A DNA stretch of 64,000 nt from Lachnospiraceae bacterium (GTDB lineage Bacteria; Bacillota; Clostridia; Lachnospirales; Lachnospiraceae), in the NCBI GenBank assembly GCA_009774245.1, contig VSNM01000018.1:16884-80883 (forward strand), in the 5' to 3' direction. The notes beneath the pieces are model-generated. The model saw nothing but the letters and a program-made list of their open reading frames with translations. It was not told the origin of the DNA and did not search any database. The translations under genes were made by a program, and so were the position numbers. Below are positions 17,656 through 26,330 of this stretch, piece after piece; the first letter of the stretch is position 1, and each line of letters starts with the position of its first letter.

Positions 17656-19527
17656 TCAGGAGACATTTCTTCGATAGACTGCCACCGAGAGCAGATAGAA
17701 AAACACGAGTACCGCAAGCACTGCCAGCGTGCTGACCACATAGATGGAAAACAGGCTGGTTTTCATCGTCAAGCCGAGCGCGTGCACGGAAAAATACGCG
17801 GACACTGTCATTACAATGAAGGGGAGCATGTATGCGCTCAGCAGCTCACGCGCGATCGAAGCCGTGAGCGTCCCCTCCGAAAATCCAAGCTTTCTCAGGA
17901 CAAGATACCGCTCTTTTTCCTCGAACGAGTCATTGTAGAGCTTCATGAACATGATGCAGCCGCACGCGCCGACAAATACCAGAAACATAAAGATACAGAG
18001 GGTGTGGAGCGTCTTTACCCAGTCCAGGTCATTGTCAGACGGATCAACCGCCACGCGCGCTGTAAAGTTCTCATCGGTATTGCTGATCAGCACGTCGACC
18101 GCGGTGCGCGCCGCCTCGAAATCCCTGTCGTCCGCAAGCTTATAATTATGGATATATAACATCGTACCCTGCCCTTTCAGGCGCTCATACTCGCTGTCCG
18201 ACATGATGTAAAAACACTGCATATCCGCCTGCATATATCCAATATATGCGTCCATTATTGTCCTTGTCTCCATATATTCTTTCCCGCCGATTGTCACCGC
18301 CGTCGGTTTCTCATCGACAAGAAATGACATTAACATCTGATGCGCCAGATAAAAAACCTCGTCATCTTCCGGTTCGGGCAGGTCAAACTTCACACCGCTA
18401 TCCTGCGCCGTCCGCTTCACCTCGGAATATTTTAACACAAGATGATCCGTATCCAGGCTTAGTGTCGTGAGCGATGTCTGACAGGCAATTTCCCCCGCCC
18501 CTCCAATTAATGCGGCAGCTTTTTCTCCCAGGCCGCCCTGGTTTGTAAGCAGCTGAAATGTATACTGGCTGTCAAAGAGCATTATATTTTGATAACGCTC
18601 CTTCATCGCAAAGCCTGTCGCAAGCGCCGTGACCGAACAAATCCCCACGATGCAGACCATCGCGTAGGTGCGGTAATTTTTGCGCATGCGGAATACCATC
18701 TGATTTACCCACAGACATCTCTGACCTTTGTACAGAAAGCTTTTATTGCCGCGGAGCGTCTGAAAAAGAAGCGGTATCAGTCCGCCAAACAGCAGATACA
18801 CACCGATGATGACAAGCACCACGGCAATCAGGGCATTTTCCAGCATATTCTGCGCGCCGCCCTTATTTGCCAGATGATATCCTGATGCGAGCACGAGTAC
18901 TCCCAGCACTGCCTTTGCGGACAAAACTGTCCATGGCATACGCACATACTCATTCTGCCTTGCCGCCGAGATCATATTGAGCACACTGCTGTGCGTAATG
19001 TTCCAGAAACCTTTCGCGACAAAAAACAGGTACATGAGAAAAAATGACACTGCTGTCACTTTTGCAGCTTCCCACGAGACGCCGAATCTGACATCGACCG
19101 CGAGATCCGAGACAGCTCCCATGATCAGCTGAAACAAGCCTCCAAGCAGCGCACCGAGCCCGATACCCATCGCAAACGCAGTGACTCCCACAAAGCTTAT
19201 CTCAATCACATAGAGACCGCCAATCCTCTGGTTTGACATACCCATAAAAATATAAATACCAATCTCCCGCTTGCGTCTTGTCAGAAAGACATTGGTCGCA
19301 TACCACAGGAAAAAGAACATAAAGCAGCCAAGCACGACGGACACCGCCTCAACCAGTATATCAATGTACTCCTTATTGTGCTCTCCCAATACCGCAAACG
19401 GCGCCGAGTAGATGATATTCTGGAAATTGAACAGGATCAGTATCGTAAACGCCAGGGAGAGCACCAACGACAGATAACTCCTGAAACTATTTCTAAAATT
19501 CATAAAGGCAAGACGAAACATGCTCAT
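17656..19527 (-). CDS. BceB-type ABC transporter permease (FtsX family)
   Basis: The 623-residue permease has about ten transmembrane segments. One FtsX domain lies at each end: the first contains ATNVFLTRRKREIGIYIFMG, the last KERYLVLRKLGFSEGTL. A large extracellular domain sits between TM7 and TM8, as in bacitracin-type exporters/sensors. Its first codons overlap the ATPase stop (ATGA). Likely role: sensing or removing cell-wall-active peptides. No BceRS pair is adjacent; the one at 28-30 kb is a possible partner by type only. Confidence 0.9.
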   Translation of the reverse strand: MSMFRLAFMNFRNSFRSYLSLVLSLAFTILILFNFQNIIYSAPFAVLGEHNKEYIDILVEAVSVVLGCFMFFFLWYATNVFLTRRKREIGIYIFMGMSNQRIGGLYVIEISFVGVTAFAMGIGLGALLGGLFQLIMGAVSDLAVDVRFGVSWEAAKVTAVSFFLMYLFFVAKGFWNITHSSVLNMISAARQNEYVRMPWTVLSAKAVLGVLVLASGYHLANKGGAQNMLENALIAVVLVIIGVYLLFGGLIPLLFQTLRGNKSFLYKGQRCLWVNQMVFRMRKNYRTYAMVCIVGICSVTALATGFAMKERYQNIMLFDSQYTFQLLTNQGGLGEKAAALIGGAGEIACQTSLTTLSLDTDHLVLKYSEVKRTAQDSGVKFDLPEPEDDEVFYLAHQMLMSFLVDEKPTAVTIGGKEYMETRTIMDAYIGYMQADMQCFYIMSDSEYERLKGQGTMLYIHNYKLADDRDFEAARTAVDVLISNTDENFTARVAVDPSDNDLDWVKTLHTLCIFMFLVFVGACGCIMFMKLYNDSFEEKERYLVLRKLGFSEGTLTASIARELLSAYMLPFIVMTVSAYFSVHALGLTMKTSLFSIYVVSTLAVLAVLVFFYLLSVAVYRRNVS

Positions 19528-20285
19528 GCGAAATCACCCCCGATTGAAGTCTGTAAATCGATAATCCTGTTGTAGAATTCCTTCCTGTCGCTCCCCCTGC
19601 TGATGCGGCACTTCATCATGCCGTCGCTCAGCAGATACACATCCTTTGCATACGACGCGCAGTGCGGATCGTGCGTCACCATCAGGATCGTCGCCTGCCC
19701 GCTCTCGTTCACCCTGCGCAGACAGTGCAGCAGGTCTTTCCCCGCCTTGGAGTCGAGCGCCCCTGTCGGCTCATCGGCAAAGATAATCTCCGGATCTGTG
19801 ATCAGCGCCCTGCACACAGCCCCTCTCTGCTTCTGTCCGCCGGACAGCTGATAGGGATATTTGCCAAGCTGCGCCTCCAGTCCGAAGGTCACGGCAAGTT
19901 CCCTTATTTTCTCCTGAATCTGTCTTGCCGGTCTGCCATCCAGCGCAAGAGGCAGCGCGATATTGTCCTGCAGTGTCATGGTGTCGAGCAAATTATAGTC
20001 CTGAAAGACAAAACCGATCTTGTCCTTTCTGAGCTTTGCAAGCTCCTTGTTTGAGATGTGCGTCACGTCATGCCCGTCGAGCATGACTGCCCCCTGCGTG
20101 GGCTTGTCGATCGTGGATAAGATATTTAGGAGCGTCGTCTTGCCCGAGCCCGACGGCCCCATGATCGCGATAAAATCATCCTTGTAAATGGTCAGGTCAA
20201 TCCCCTTGAGCACGGTCGTCTGAAAGTCCCGCGCGCCGTAGCTCTTGATCAGGTTTTTGATTTCTACTACTTTATTGTCGTTCAT
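19524..20285 (-). CDS. BceA-type ABC transporter ATP-binding protein
   Basis: The 253-residue ATPase has Walker A GPSGSGKTTLLN, Q-loop FVFQDYNLLD, signature QLSGGQKQRGAVCRAL, Walker B IIFADEPTGALDS and switch MVTHDPHCA. The set matches LolD/MacB/BceA-type ATPases. It energises the permease encoded directly downstream. Confidence 0.93.
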   Translation of the reverse strand: MNDNKVVEIKNLIKSYGARDFQTTVLKGIDLTIYKDDFIAIMGPSGSGKTTLLNILSTIDKPTQGAVMLDGHDVTHISNKELAKLRKDKIGFVFQDYNLLDTMTLQDNIALPLALDGRPARQIQEKIRELAVTFGLEAQLGKYPYQLSGGQKQRGAVCRALITDPEIIFADEPTGALDSKAGKDLLHCLRRVNESGQATILMVTHDPHCASYAKDVYLLSDGMMKCRISRGSDRKEFYNRIIDLQTSIGGDFA

Positions 20286-20411
20286 TTTCCTTCTCTGAAC
20301 CTCCTTGTGAAATCATTGCCGATGCACTTCGTTTTCTTCTGTCAGACTGCCACCCCTTTCCATGAATTGCAAGCGGTCAGCACTGGTTTTGTACGATTCC
20401 TATTGTAAGCT

Positions 20412-20445
20412 ATTTTATCACAAAAATCCTTACATTCACATTACA
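20412..20445 (-). promoter_or_regulatory. Candidate regulated promoter of the BceAB-type operon
   Basis: The 322-base gap 20286-20607 has no gene. On the minus strand TAAAAT (20417-20412) lies 17 bases from a weak -35 TGTGAA. The -35 overlaps a pair of TGTAA half-sites spaced 11 bases apart (20445-20429). A poor -35 with in-phase repeats suits activation by a response regulator. The rest of the gap shows no clear structure. Confidence 0.35.
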
Positions 20446-20607
20446 GTTTTTCAACTGAAACGCGCTGGTGATAACTGTTCTTGTAAACAAGCGTTTTTCG
20501 GAGTAAAATAAATTTTAGGAAGTCAGCACAAATCCTGCAAAGATACTTCGGCACAGACATTTTGAAGAAAAATCCTGCGGACAGCCGGTAAGGAAATGGG
20601 GTTTAAT

Positions 20608-22202
20608 ATGGGAATTTATCTTAACACAGGAATAAAAAAATTCAACAGTGCTTTACAATCCAAAATTTATGTTGCCAAAACTCATTTATTAGAATATACA
20701 AATTCTGTAATAGAAACAGAAAACAACTGTATCTGCAACTGCCGCCCGAGACGTTTCGGTAAATCCATCACCGCGGCAATGCTGTCCGCCTATTATGGGA
20801 AGGGATTTGATTCCAGTACCCTTTTTAACGGAAAAAAATATCGCAGTCCGCAGACTATCAAGAATACATGAACAAATATGATATCATTGAGGTTGACCTA
20901 AACGTATTCCGCCATCGTTTAGATCCACAGACGGAACAGCCTATTTCGGCAAGTGAAACTGTTGTCCTTTTTCAAAAAGAAGTTATCAGGGAAACCTACC
21001 CTGACTGTATTGAAAACGCAGAAATCAACCTGCCAAATGCACTTACGAAAGTTCATGAAATAACCGGTTCCACATTCATCGTGATCATCGATGAGTGGGA
21101 CACAATTTTCCGCGAAGATCCCGATGATGAGGAGGCGCAAAAGTTATATCTGAAACTCCTGCGCGGTCTGTTCAAGGACGCCACATCGAAAGAATTTCTC
21201 GCACCGGGATATCTGACCGGAATCCTTCCTGTCAAAAAATACGGCACACAGTCCGCGCTGAACAATTTTGATGAATTTACCATGATTAATCCCGAACCGC
21301 TTGAAGAATACGTCGGTTTTACGGAGAAGGAGGTACAGGGACTCTGTCAGGAATACCACACCGACTATGACAAGATCAGGCAGTGGTACGACGGATACCA
21401 GCTCAGCGACCATCTGCACATATACAATCCGAAATCCGTCGTGGACGCCCTGCGCAGGCACCGAATCGACAATTACTGGACACGCACTGAGACCTATGAG
21501 TCCCTGAAAAAATACATCAGCATGAACTTTGACGGTCTGAAAGATGATGTCATAGAAATGCTGGGCGGCGGGCGGTGCCGCGTCAATCCCGACAAATTCC
21601 AGAATGATATGGTGACATTTAAGAGCAAGGACGATGTGTTTGCCCTGCTGATTCACCTGGGCTATCTCGCCTTCGACCATGACCGGCGCGAGGTCTATAT
21701 CCCAAACGAAGAAGTCCGCAGCGAGTTTGTCAACGCCATCGAGGGCAATGAATGGAACACGGTAGTCAACGCGATCGCGGCTTCCGAAAAGCTTCTGCGC
21801 GCCACCCTCAAAAAAGAGGAGGAAAAAGTCGCGGACGCGGTGAGCAAAGTGCACATGGAAAATATCTCTGTCATCCGATACAATGACGAAAATTCCCTAA
21901 GCTGTGTCATCACACTCGCCTACTACAGCGCGATGAAAGATTATGTCCTGGTCCGGGAACTCCCGACAGGGGAGGGTTTCGCGGATATCGCCTTTCTGCC
22001 CAGACAGAACACAGACAGCCCGGCGCTGCTCGTCGAGCTGAAATATGACCACACTGCCGAGAGCGCCATCGACCAGATCAAAGCCAGAAAATACGCCGGA
22101 AAACTCGCAGATTATAGCGGAACTGTCCTGCTAGTCGGCATCAGCTATGACCGTAAAACCAAACAACACCAATGCAAAATCGAAAATGCCGTGCTAACAT
22201 AA
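20608..22202 (+). pseudogene. AAA-ATPase-like / PD-(D/E)XK protein, frameshifted at an A7 run
   Basis: The first frame (from 20608, MGIYLNTGIKKF...) carries the Walker A variant CRPRRFGKSITAAML. It stops at 20869-20871 (TGA) soon after the A7 run at 20832-20838. The shifted frame reads on as ISQSADYQEYMNKYDIIEVD. It then has Walker B FIVIIDEWDTIF, the family motifs IRQWYDGYQ and IYNPKSVV, and the nuclease-like EGFADIAFL...LLVELKYD. One missing A would explain the break. A -1 slip on A AAA AAA could also restore the chain. Together the parts make a full-length protein of about 530 residues. Confidence 0.82.
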
Positions 22203-22233
22203 CAAAATCCCCTGATGTGCTCAGGGGATTTTG
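22203..22233. terminator. Bidirectional-looking terminator, copy 1 of a twin hairpin
   Basis: CAAAATCCCCTGA and TCAGGGGATTTTG form a 13-bp perfect stem around TGTGC, followed on the plus strand by TTCTCTT. It ends the AAA-ATPase-like gene. An almost identical stem recurs at 23.12 kb. Confidence 0.85.
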
Positions 22234-22774
22234 TTCTCTTCATTACTTGTCTGATAAATTCCCAATTGAACCATATCCGATGGCTCCAACTTATACTTGG
22301 TCTTTTTAAATTTTATGAATTGTTGTGTCTTAGTTAATTCCATTTGTCCACTATCAAAGTTGAGCCGAATATTAAACAGTCTAATTAAATCTAACCCAAC
22401 AAGTTCTTACATGCTCTCGGATCAAAAGTTATGTATATGGGAACACTGCCAAGAGCCAAACCTTCCACAACCAGATTCTCAACCTGCAACAAATAATATG
22501 TCATATGTGTAGTTTGATCTAATCCAGTGCCTTCCATAATATTTCCTTTATATGTTTTCTTAAATTCTTCTTCCGTTATATTAATGCTAAACTCCCTCGC
22601 ATTCAGGCATGTATACTGTGCGCCTGTATCGAACTTTAGTTTTTTTATCTTTGTAACACACTTATTTTTTATCCCAAACTGGTCTTTATTTGGTACATTG
22701 ACTGAAAAAAGGCAGCTCAGCCGAATTGATGTATTTTTATTGATATCAATTATCGTATTCATGTTATCCGCCAT
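22221..22774 (-). pseudogene. Retropepsin-like aspartic protease, frameshifted near its C-terminus
   Basis: The intact frame runs from 22774 to a TAG at 22391 (127 residues). It contains the protease triad KKLKFDTGAQYTCLNA (Asp49-Thr-Gly) and stops right at the conserved C-terminal NLLG. In the next frame the expected continuation follows without a break: GLDLIRLFNIRLNFDSGQ, then MELTKTQQFIKFKK, ending at 22221. One lost base at the LLG/LD junction explains this. The original protein would have had about 183 residues. The out-of-frame tail ends inside the twin hairpin. It starts directly after the stop of the 93-residue partner gene. Confidence 0.72.
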
Positions 22775-23056
22775 CTAATTCACTCTTTTCGTACATACCA
22801 GTTCAACACTGTCAAAAATTGACGGTGCATACTCACCATCGACTATTGTCAATATCCCCTTTTCCTGAAAAGTATCCTCAAGTTCAACCAGATTTTCAAG
22901 GGTTGACGGCGCTTTCGACACGGCGTAAACTGTTCCATGCCAATCACTGTCGTAATTCTCGATATTGATCATTAAAAATTTACATCTTCTATATTTATGC
23001 TCCGCTTCCGTGCAGGATATTACCTCACTGCTGTCTATAATCTCCAGATCGTTCAT
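22775..23056 (-). CDS. Small hypothetical protein coupled to a retropepsin
   Basis: This is an acidic 93-residue protein with no signal peptide or membrane segment and no recognised domain. Its TAG stop abuts the ATG of the retropepsin (TAGATG), so the two form a unit. It is preceded by GGAGGG at a usable distance. The pair lies between two nearly identical hairpins, which suggests transfer as a cassette. A role as substrate, inhibitor or partner of the protease is speculation. Confidence 0.65.
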   Translation of the reverse strand: MNDLEIIDSSEVISCTEAEHKYRRCKFLMINIENYDSDWHGTVYAVSKAPSTLENLVELEDTFQEKGILTIVDGEYAPSIFDSVELVCTKRVN

Positions 23057-23120
23057 CTCGATACCCTCCTATTCCTGATTCCATTTTATATCAGTAACAC
23101 AAAGAACGCAAGCAAAGAAT

Positions 23121-23145
23121 AATCCCCTGATGTACTCAGGGGATT
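23121..23145 (-). terminator. Terminator, copy 2 of the twin hairpin
   Basis: AATCCCCTGA and TCAGGGGATT flank TGTAC. Stem and flanks match the hairpin at 22.2 kb except for one loop base and the outermost pairs. It follows the stop (23149) of the coiled-coil gene on the minus strand and probably terminates it. Confidence 0.75.
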
Positions 23146-23148
23146 TTG

Positions 23149-24582
23149 TTATGCCAACAGTCCTTTCATTTCAGCAAAACGTCTGCCGTCCATAATCAGA
23201 CCTTGAATGGATTCGCTCCAGATCTCTGCCTCGTCAGGCTGCACTTTTTCTGATAAAGTGCTTTCTGTCTCACTGTCCTTGGTTTCCTCGTCTTTCTTGT
23301 CCTCACTGTCCTTGATTTCCTCGTCCGGTGTGGTATCTTTGTCAACATGGTCGCGCTCGTCGAGCTTCTCCTGCAGGCGATTTGCCACGTCCTCCGTGCG
23401 GCTGGCAATGCCGTCCTGTCCCTGCGCCCTCATGATGTCGTCCTCGTCAGATAAGGACTGCATCTCCTTCTTCTGCTGCTCTGCCAGCACGAAATGACGG
23501 TCGCCAAGGTGTGCAATCCGCAGGTCTCTCGCCGTGATTCTTTCCTGCAGCGCAAACTCCCTGTCCTTTTTCAGGTCATGGTATCCGTTCTTCATCTCCA
23601 TGCCGTCAAAGTACTCCATGAATGCCTGCAGCTTTTTCTTTGCCTCCGGATCGGTCTCCTTCTTAATCCTGTCCTTGAAAGACGCCTTCACTTCCTCATT
23701 GTTGGCAAGCGTGCTGACATAGTATTTCATGGACTCTATCTTTTCATTTAAGGTAAAGTTTTCTGCGGCATTGGCACGGTATATATTTCTGCGCTCTGCC
23801 TCGACCGCCTTGATGGAATGATCGCTGGCTTCGATACGAAACGCGCTCGACTCGTCCATGCCGTTTAGAGTGTCGAGCATACCCATCTCGCCTGTTGCCG
23901 CCACTGCTCCGGGCCGTCCTTCCGCCAGACTGTCTGTCGATTCGGCACCGCCGTCCTTGCCCGTCTCTCCCTCTGCTGCCTTTGCCTCCTCCTCGTCCTG
24001 ATCTTCAAAGCTCTCGATCATCATGATCAGCTCGGAACTCTTTTTATTCATCTCCTCCTGCTGCATGGAAGCCTGCTCTGCCGCCTTCTGCGCATCTTTC
24101 TGCAGTTTGCCAAGTTCGGACTTCTGCATCTCTTCGAGCTTCTGCATCTCGGTCAGCGCCGCCGCCCGCTGCTCAGCCATCTGGGCTGTCTCCTGATGGT
24201 TAAAATCATGGCGGAGGGCATACGATTTGTCGCCCCATATGTTCACCTGATTTAACAGCTCGTCGTAGATTTCCTCGTCTGTCAGCTGTACGGTTTCGCC
24301 GGACATCTCGCCCGTCTCTGCGCCGTCCGTCTCCTGTGCCTTGTCCGCACTGGCATTCACATACTGCTCAAGCCGTTCCATTGCCTTGGCCTGTCTTGCC
24401 AGCGCCATCGCCTCGCCGGAAATCGTGACTCTGACTGATTCCGTCTGCTTCGCCTCGTCCTGCGCCTCCATCATTCTGCGCCTTGAGTGCAGTGATGAAT
24501 CGTTATTTGTCCTGAGAGCGCCGCCCACAAAACGGCTGTTAAAATGACCGTATTGATTTGTCTGATGAAATAGTATCTGCAT
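23149..24582 (-). CDS. Large charged coiled-coil protein, possibly of the flagellar regulon
   Basis: The 477-residue protein is rich in Glu, Lys and Gln, with long coiled coils at about 130-200 and 250-370 and an acidic low-complexity stretch near 410-450. It has no signal peptide. VRVTISGEAMALARQA near residue 50 resembles short motifs seen in flagellar accessory proteins, but no family is assigned. AACAAGGAGG precedes the ATG. A SigD-like promoter upstream (24647-24673) supports a link to motility. Confidence 0.75.
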   Translation of the reverse strand: MQILFHQTNQYGHFNSRFVGGALRTNNDSSLHSRRRMMEAQDEAKQTESVRVTISGEAMALARQAKAMERLEQYVNASADKAQETDGAETGEMSGETVQLTDEEIYDELLNQVNIWGDKSYALRHDFNHQETAQMAEQRAAALTEMQKLEEMQKSELGKLQKDAQKAAEQASMQQEEMNKKSSELIMMIESFEDQDEEEAKAAEGETGKDGGAESTDSLAEGRPGAVAATGEMGMLDTLNGMDESSAFRIEASDHSIKAVEAERRNIYRANAAENFTLNEKIESMKYYVSTLANNEEVKASFKDRIKKETDPEAKKKLQAFMEYFDGMEMKNGYHDLKKDREFALQERITARDLRIAHLGDRHFVLAEQQKKEMQSLSDEDDIMRAQGQDGIASRTEDVANRLQEKLDERDHVDKDTTPDEEIKDSEDKKDEETKDSETESTLSEKVQPDEAEIWSESIQGLIMDGRRFAEMKGLLA

Positions 24583-24646
24583 CTGTTCAACCTCCTTGTT
24601 TCATATCTCGTAAATCCGTTTACTTTATTGTATATCTTTTTAATAT

Positions 24647-24673
24647 ATATCGGACAAACTCAAAACTTTATTA
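24647..24673 (-). promoter_or_regulatory. Possible SigD promoter of the coiled-coil gene
   Basis: On the minus strand TAAT (24673-24670), 15 bases, then TCCGATAT (24654-24647). It has two more mismatches than the flgM promoter but the same spacing. A competing TAAA gives a 12-base spacer. It lies about 65 bases before the start codon. Confidence 0.4.
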
Positions 24674-24692
24674 ATTCTCTTTTTAAAGATAA

Positions 24693-25061
24693 CTACTCTG
24701 CCGTCAAGATAAAGTCATCGCCGTCCTCAACATAACCGATTCCATTTGACTCTTTCTTAACATACCGCAGCGTGTCATTTCCAATAACTTCAAACACATA
24801 CTGACCTCCACCATAAACAGATGCTGTCAAGGTATCATTCTCAATGTTATATGTTCCACTAACACACATGAGAGACGAAAGAACATCATTCTCCAACGTA
24901 AATGTGTCGTCTTCCTCATTGAGTCGTATATTTGGCAGCAATACTGCATCCTTTTCGGTCTGCAGCACATAGTTTTTCTCAGTAGCTTTGGAAATCCCGG
25001 TCTCTGCGCCGCAACTGGCAAGTAAAAAGATTACGAATAATAATGGAATCATTTTTCTCAT
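24693..25061 (-). CDS. Small lipoprotein
   Basis: The 122-residue protein has a lipoprotein signal: MRKMIPLLFVIFLLASCG, with the lipobox LASC. The mature part has repeated Thr/Leu/Asn-rich strands (FTLENDVLSSLM, YNIENDTLTASVYG, GNDTLRYV) that suggest a small beta-sheet fold. Function unknown. It starts 13 bases after the stop of the secreted cysteine-peptidase-like gene, so they share a transcript. Confidence 0.75.
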   Translation of the reverse strand: MRKMIPLLFVIFLLASCGAETGISKATEKNYVLQTEKDAVLLPNIRLNEEDDTFTLENDVLSSLMCVSGTYNIENDTLTASVYGGGQYVFEVIGNDTLRYVKKESNGIGYVEDGDDFILTAE

Positions 25062-25074
25062 AGATTTCTCCTAG

Positions 25075-26178
25075 TTAATTTTGGACATACAAAGCAACAC
25101 TCCCGCCATACGGTCCATAGTTGTAGAGATGTTCGTACACCCCGCACATTCCCCACTTCGAAGTTACATAATATGAACCATTTTCTATTGTTCCAGTACA
25201 AACCGCTGAATGATCGGCGCTATTGTACCAAACTTTAACTCCTGCATACGGAGTACCTGAAATTTGACGATAACTGCCATCCGTTATATAAATACTGGGC
25301 GTATTATACTTCCCGATCCAATATGGATTAGATAAGCTCTGCATATACCATGCATATGAATGACAATTGTAATTTACCGTTGGTGCCGCCACACGTTTTG
25401 CTAATGGGTATTTAGCATTTTTGTCTTGATTAATACTTGTTTTTTCCGCCCGGGTAAGTTCCGGACTTCGAGTATATACTTCTGGCACATTATTGCCTCT
25501 AGGCGTCTTAACAGTTCCGGATGTAACTGGTACCCAATTCTCTCCCGCATCTTTGGCTTCAATGCCGTTTTGATTACAAAAATCATAAACATTACTTACA
25601 TCTGAATAAATGCCCATTTCGTCCCTTTCTGCCGATTTGACAGCATTTATTTCATAAAATTCACTTGTTGGCACTGTATTGTTTAGAAGTTCATCACAAA
25701 CAAATAGATACTCAATTGTAGATGCCGCAAAAAATTCTTTTGGCGTTGCCGTCTCCGCTCTCGCGGCAGATAATATTTCTGTTTCATCATATTTTTCTGT
25801 CAATACCGATGACAAATCCTTTCTTGAAAACAGCTCCTGAAAGCCGTTAAATTCATTATACATGATATTACAGGCATCTTCAATAGAATTGTACGCGAAA
25901 TAATCCGTGATTAACGGATACGCCAAAACAGTCTCCAACAACGCCCCTGTCGTCATGCTCTGCAGTTTATCCTCTGGTATCTGACATACATCCAACATCG
26001 CCTGCCTTGTCCGAAGGCTTTCCCATTCTTTCGTATTAGGAACAACAGGGAACTCGTATGGTACATCATCTGTATAATTTGCCTCTGCCGCAAAAACAGT
26101 CAATGAAAATAATGGCGTAAGTACTATTGAAAGTACCAGGCACAACATTCGCTTAATAAAACTTCCTTTTCTCTTCAT
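25075..26178 (-). CDS. Secreted papain-like (NlpC/P60-related) cysteine peptidase-like protein
   Basis: The 367-residue protein has a signal peptide ending near VFAAEA. The N-terminal 200 residues are unassigned and helical. The C-terminal 110 residues show a Cys/His pattern: NYNCHSYAWYMQS, then WYNSADHSAVCTG, then SKWGMCGVYEHL. This suits a papain-like fold with Cys then His. Family assignment is tentative. Start 26178 is chosen because AGGAGAATTTAAG precedes it. Confidence 0.7.
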   Translation of the reverse strand: MKRKGSFIKRMLCLVLSIVLTPLFSLTVFAAEANYTDDVPYEFPVVPNTKEWESLRTRQAMLDVCQIPEDKLQSMTTGALLETVLAYPLITDYFAYNSIEDACNIMYNEFNGFQELFSRKDLSSVLTEKYDETEILSAARAETATPKEFFAASTIEYLFVCDELLNNTVPTSEFYEINAVKSAERDEMGIYSDVSNVYDFCNQNGIEAKDAGENWVPVTSGTVKTPRGNNVPEVYTRSPELTRAEKTSINQDKNAKYPLAKRVAAPTVNYNCHSYAWYMQSLSNPYWIGKYNTPSIYITDGSYRQISGTPYAGVKVWYNSADHSAVCTGTIENGSYYVTSKWGMCGVYEHLYNYGPYGGSVALYVQN

Positions 26179-26330
26179 CTTAAATTCTCCTAAATACTTT
26201 ATCATTTTTGAATCTCTGTTTGCAAGTTACCTGTTGCTGTCTTTATACAATCATATACACCACCTCTTTCCGCTAAAATTGTAGTTGTAAATTGTTTATT
26301 TAAAGGGACATATGTCCCTCTAAAACATGA

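Noticed and set aside
20832..20838. Programmed -1 frameshift as the firm explanation for the AAA-ATPase-like gene
   Set aside because: The A7 fits a slippery site, but no downstream stem or upstream Shine-Dalgarno-like stimulator was evident, so mutation or error is at least as likely.
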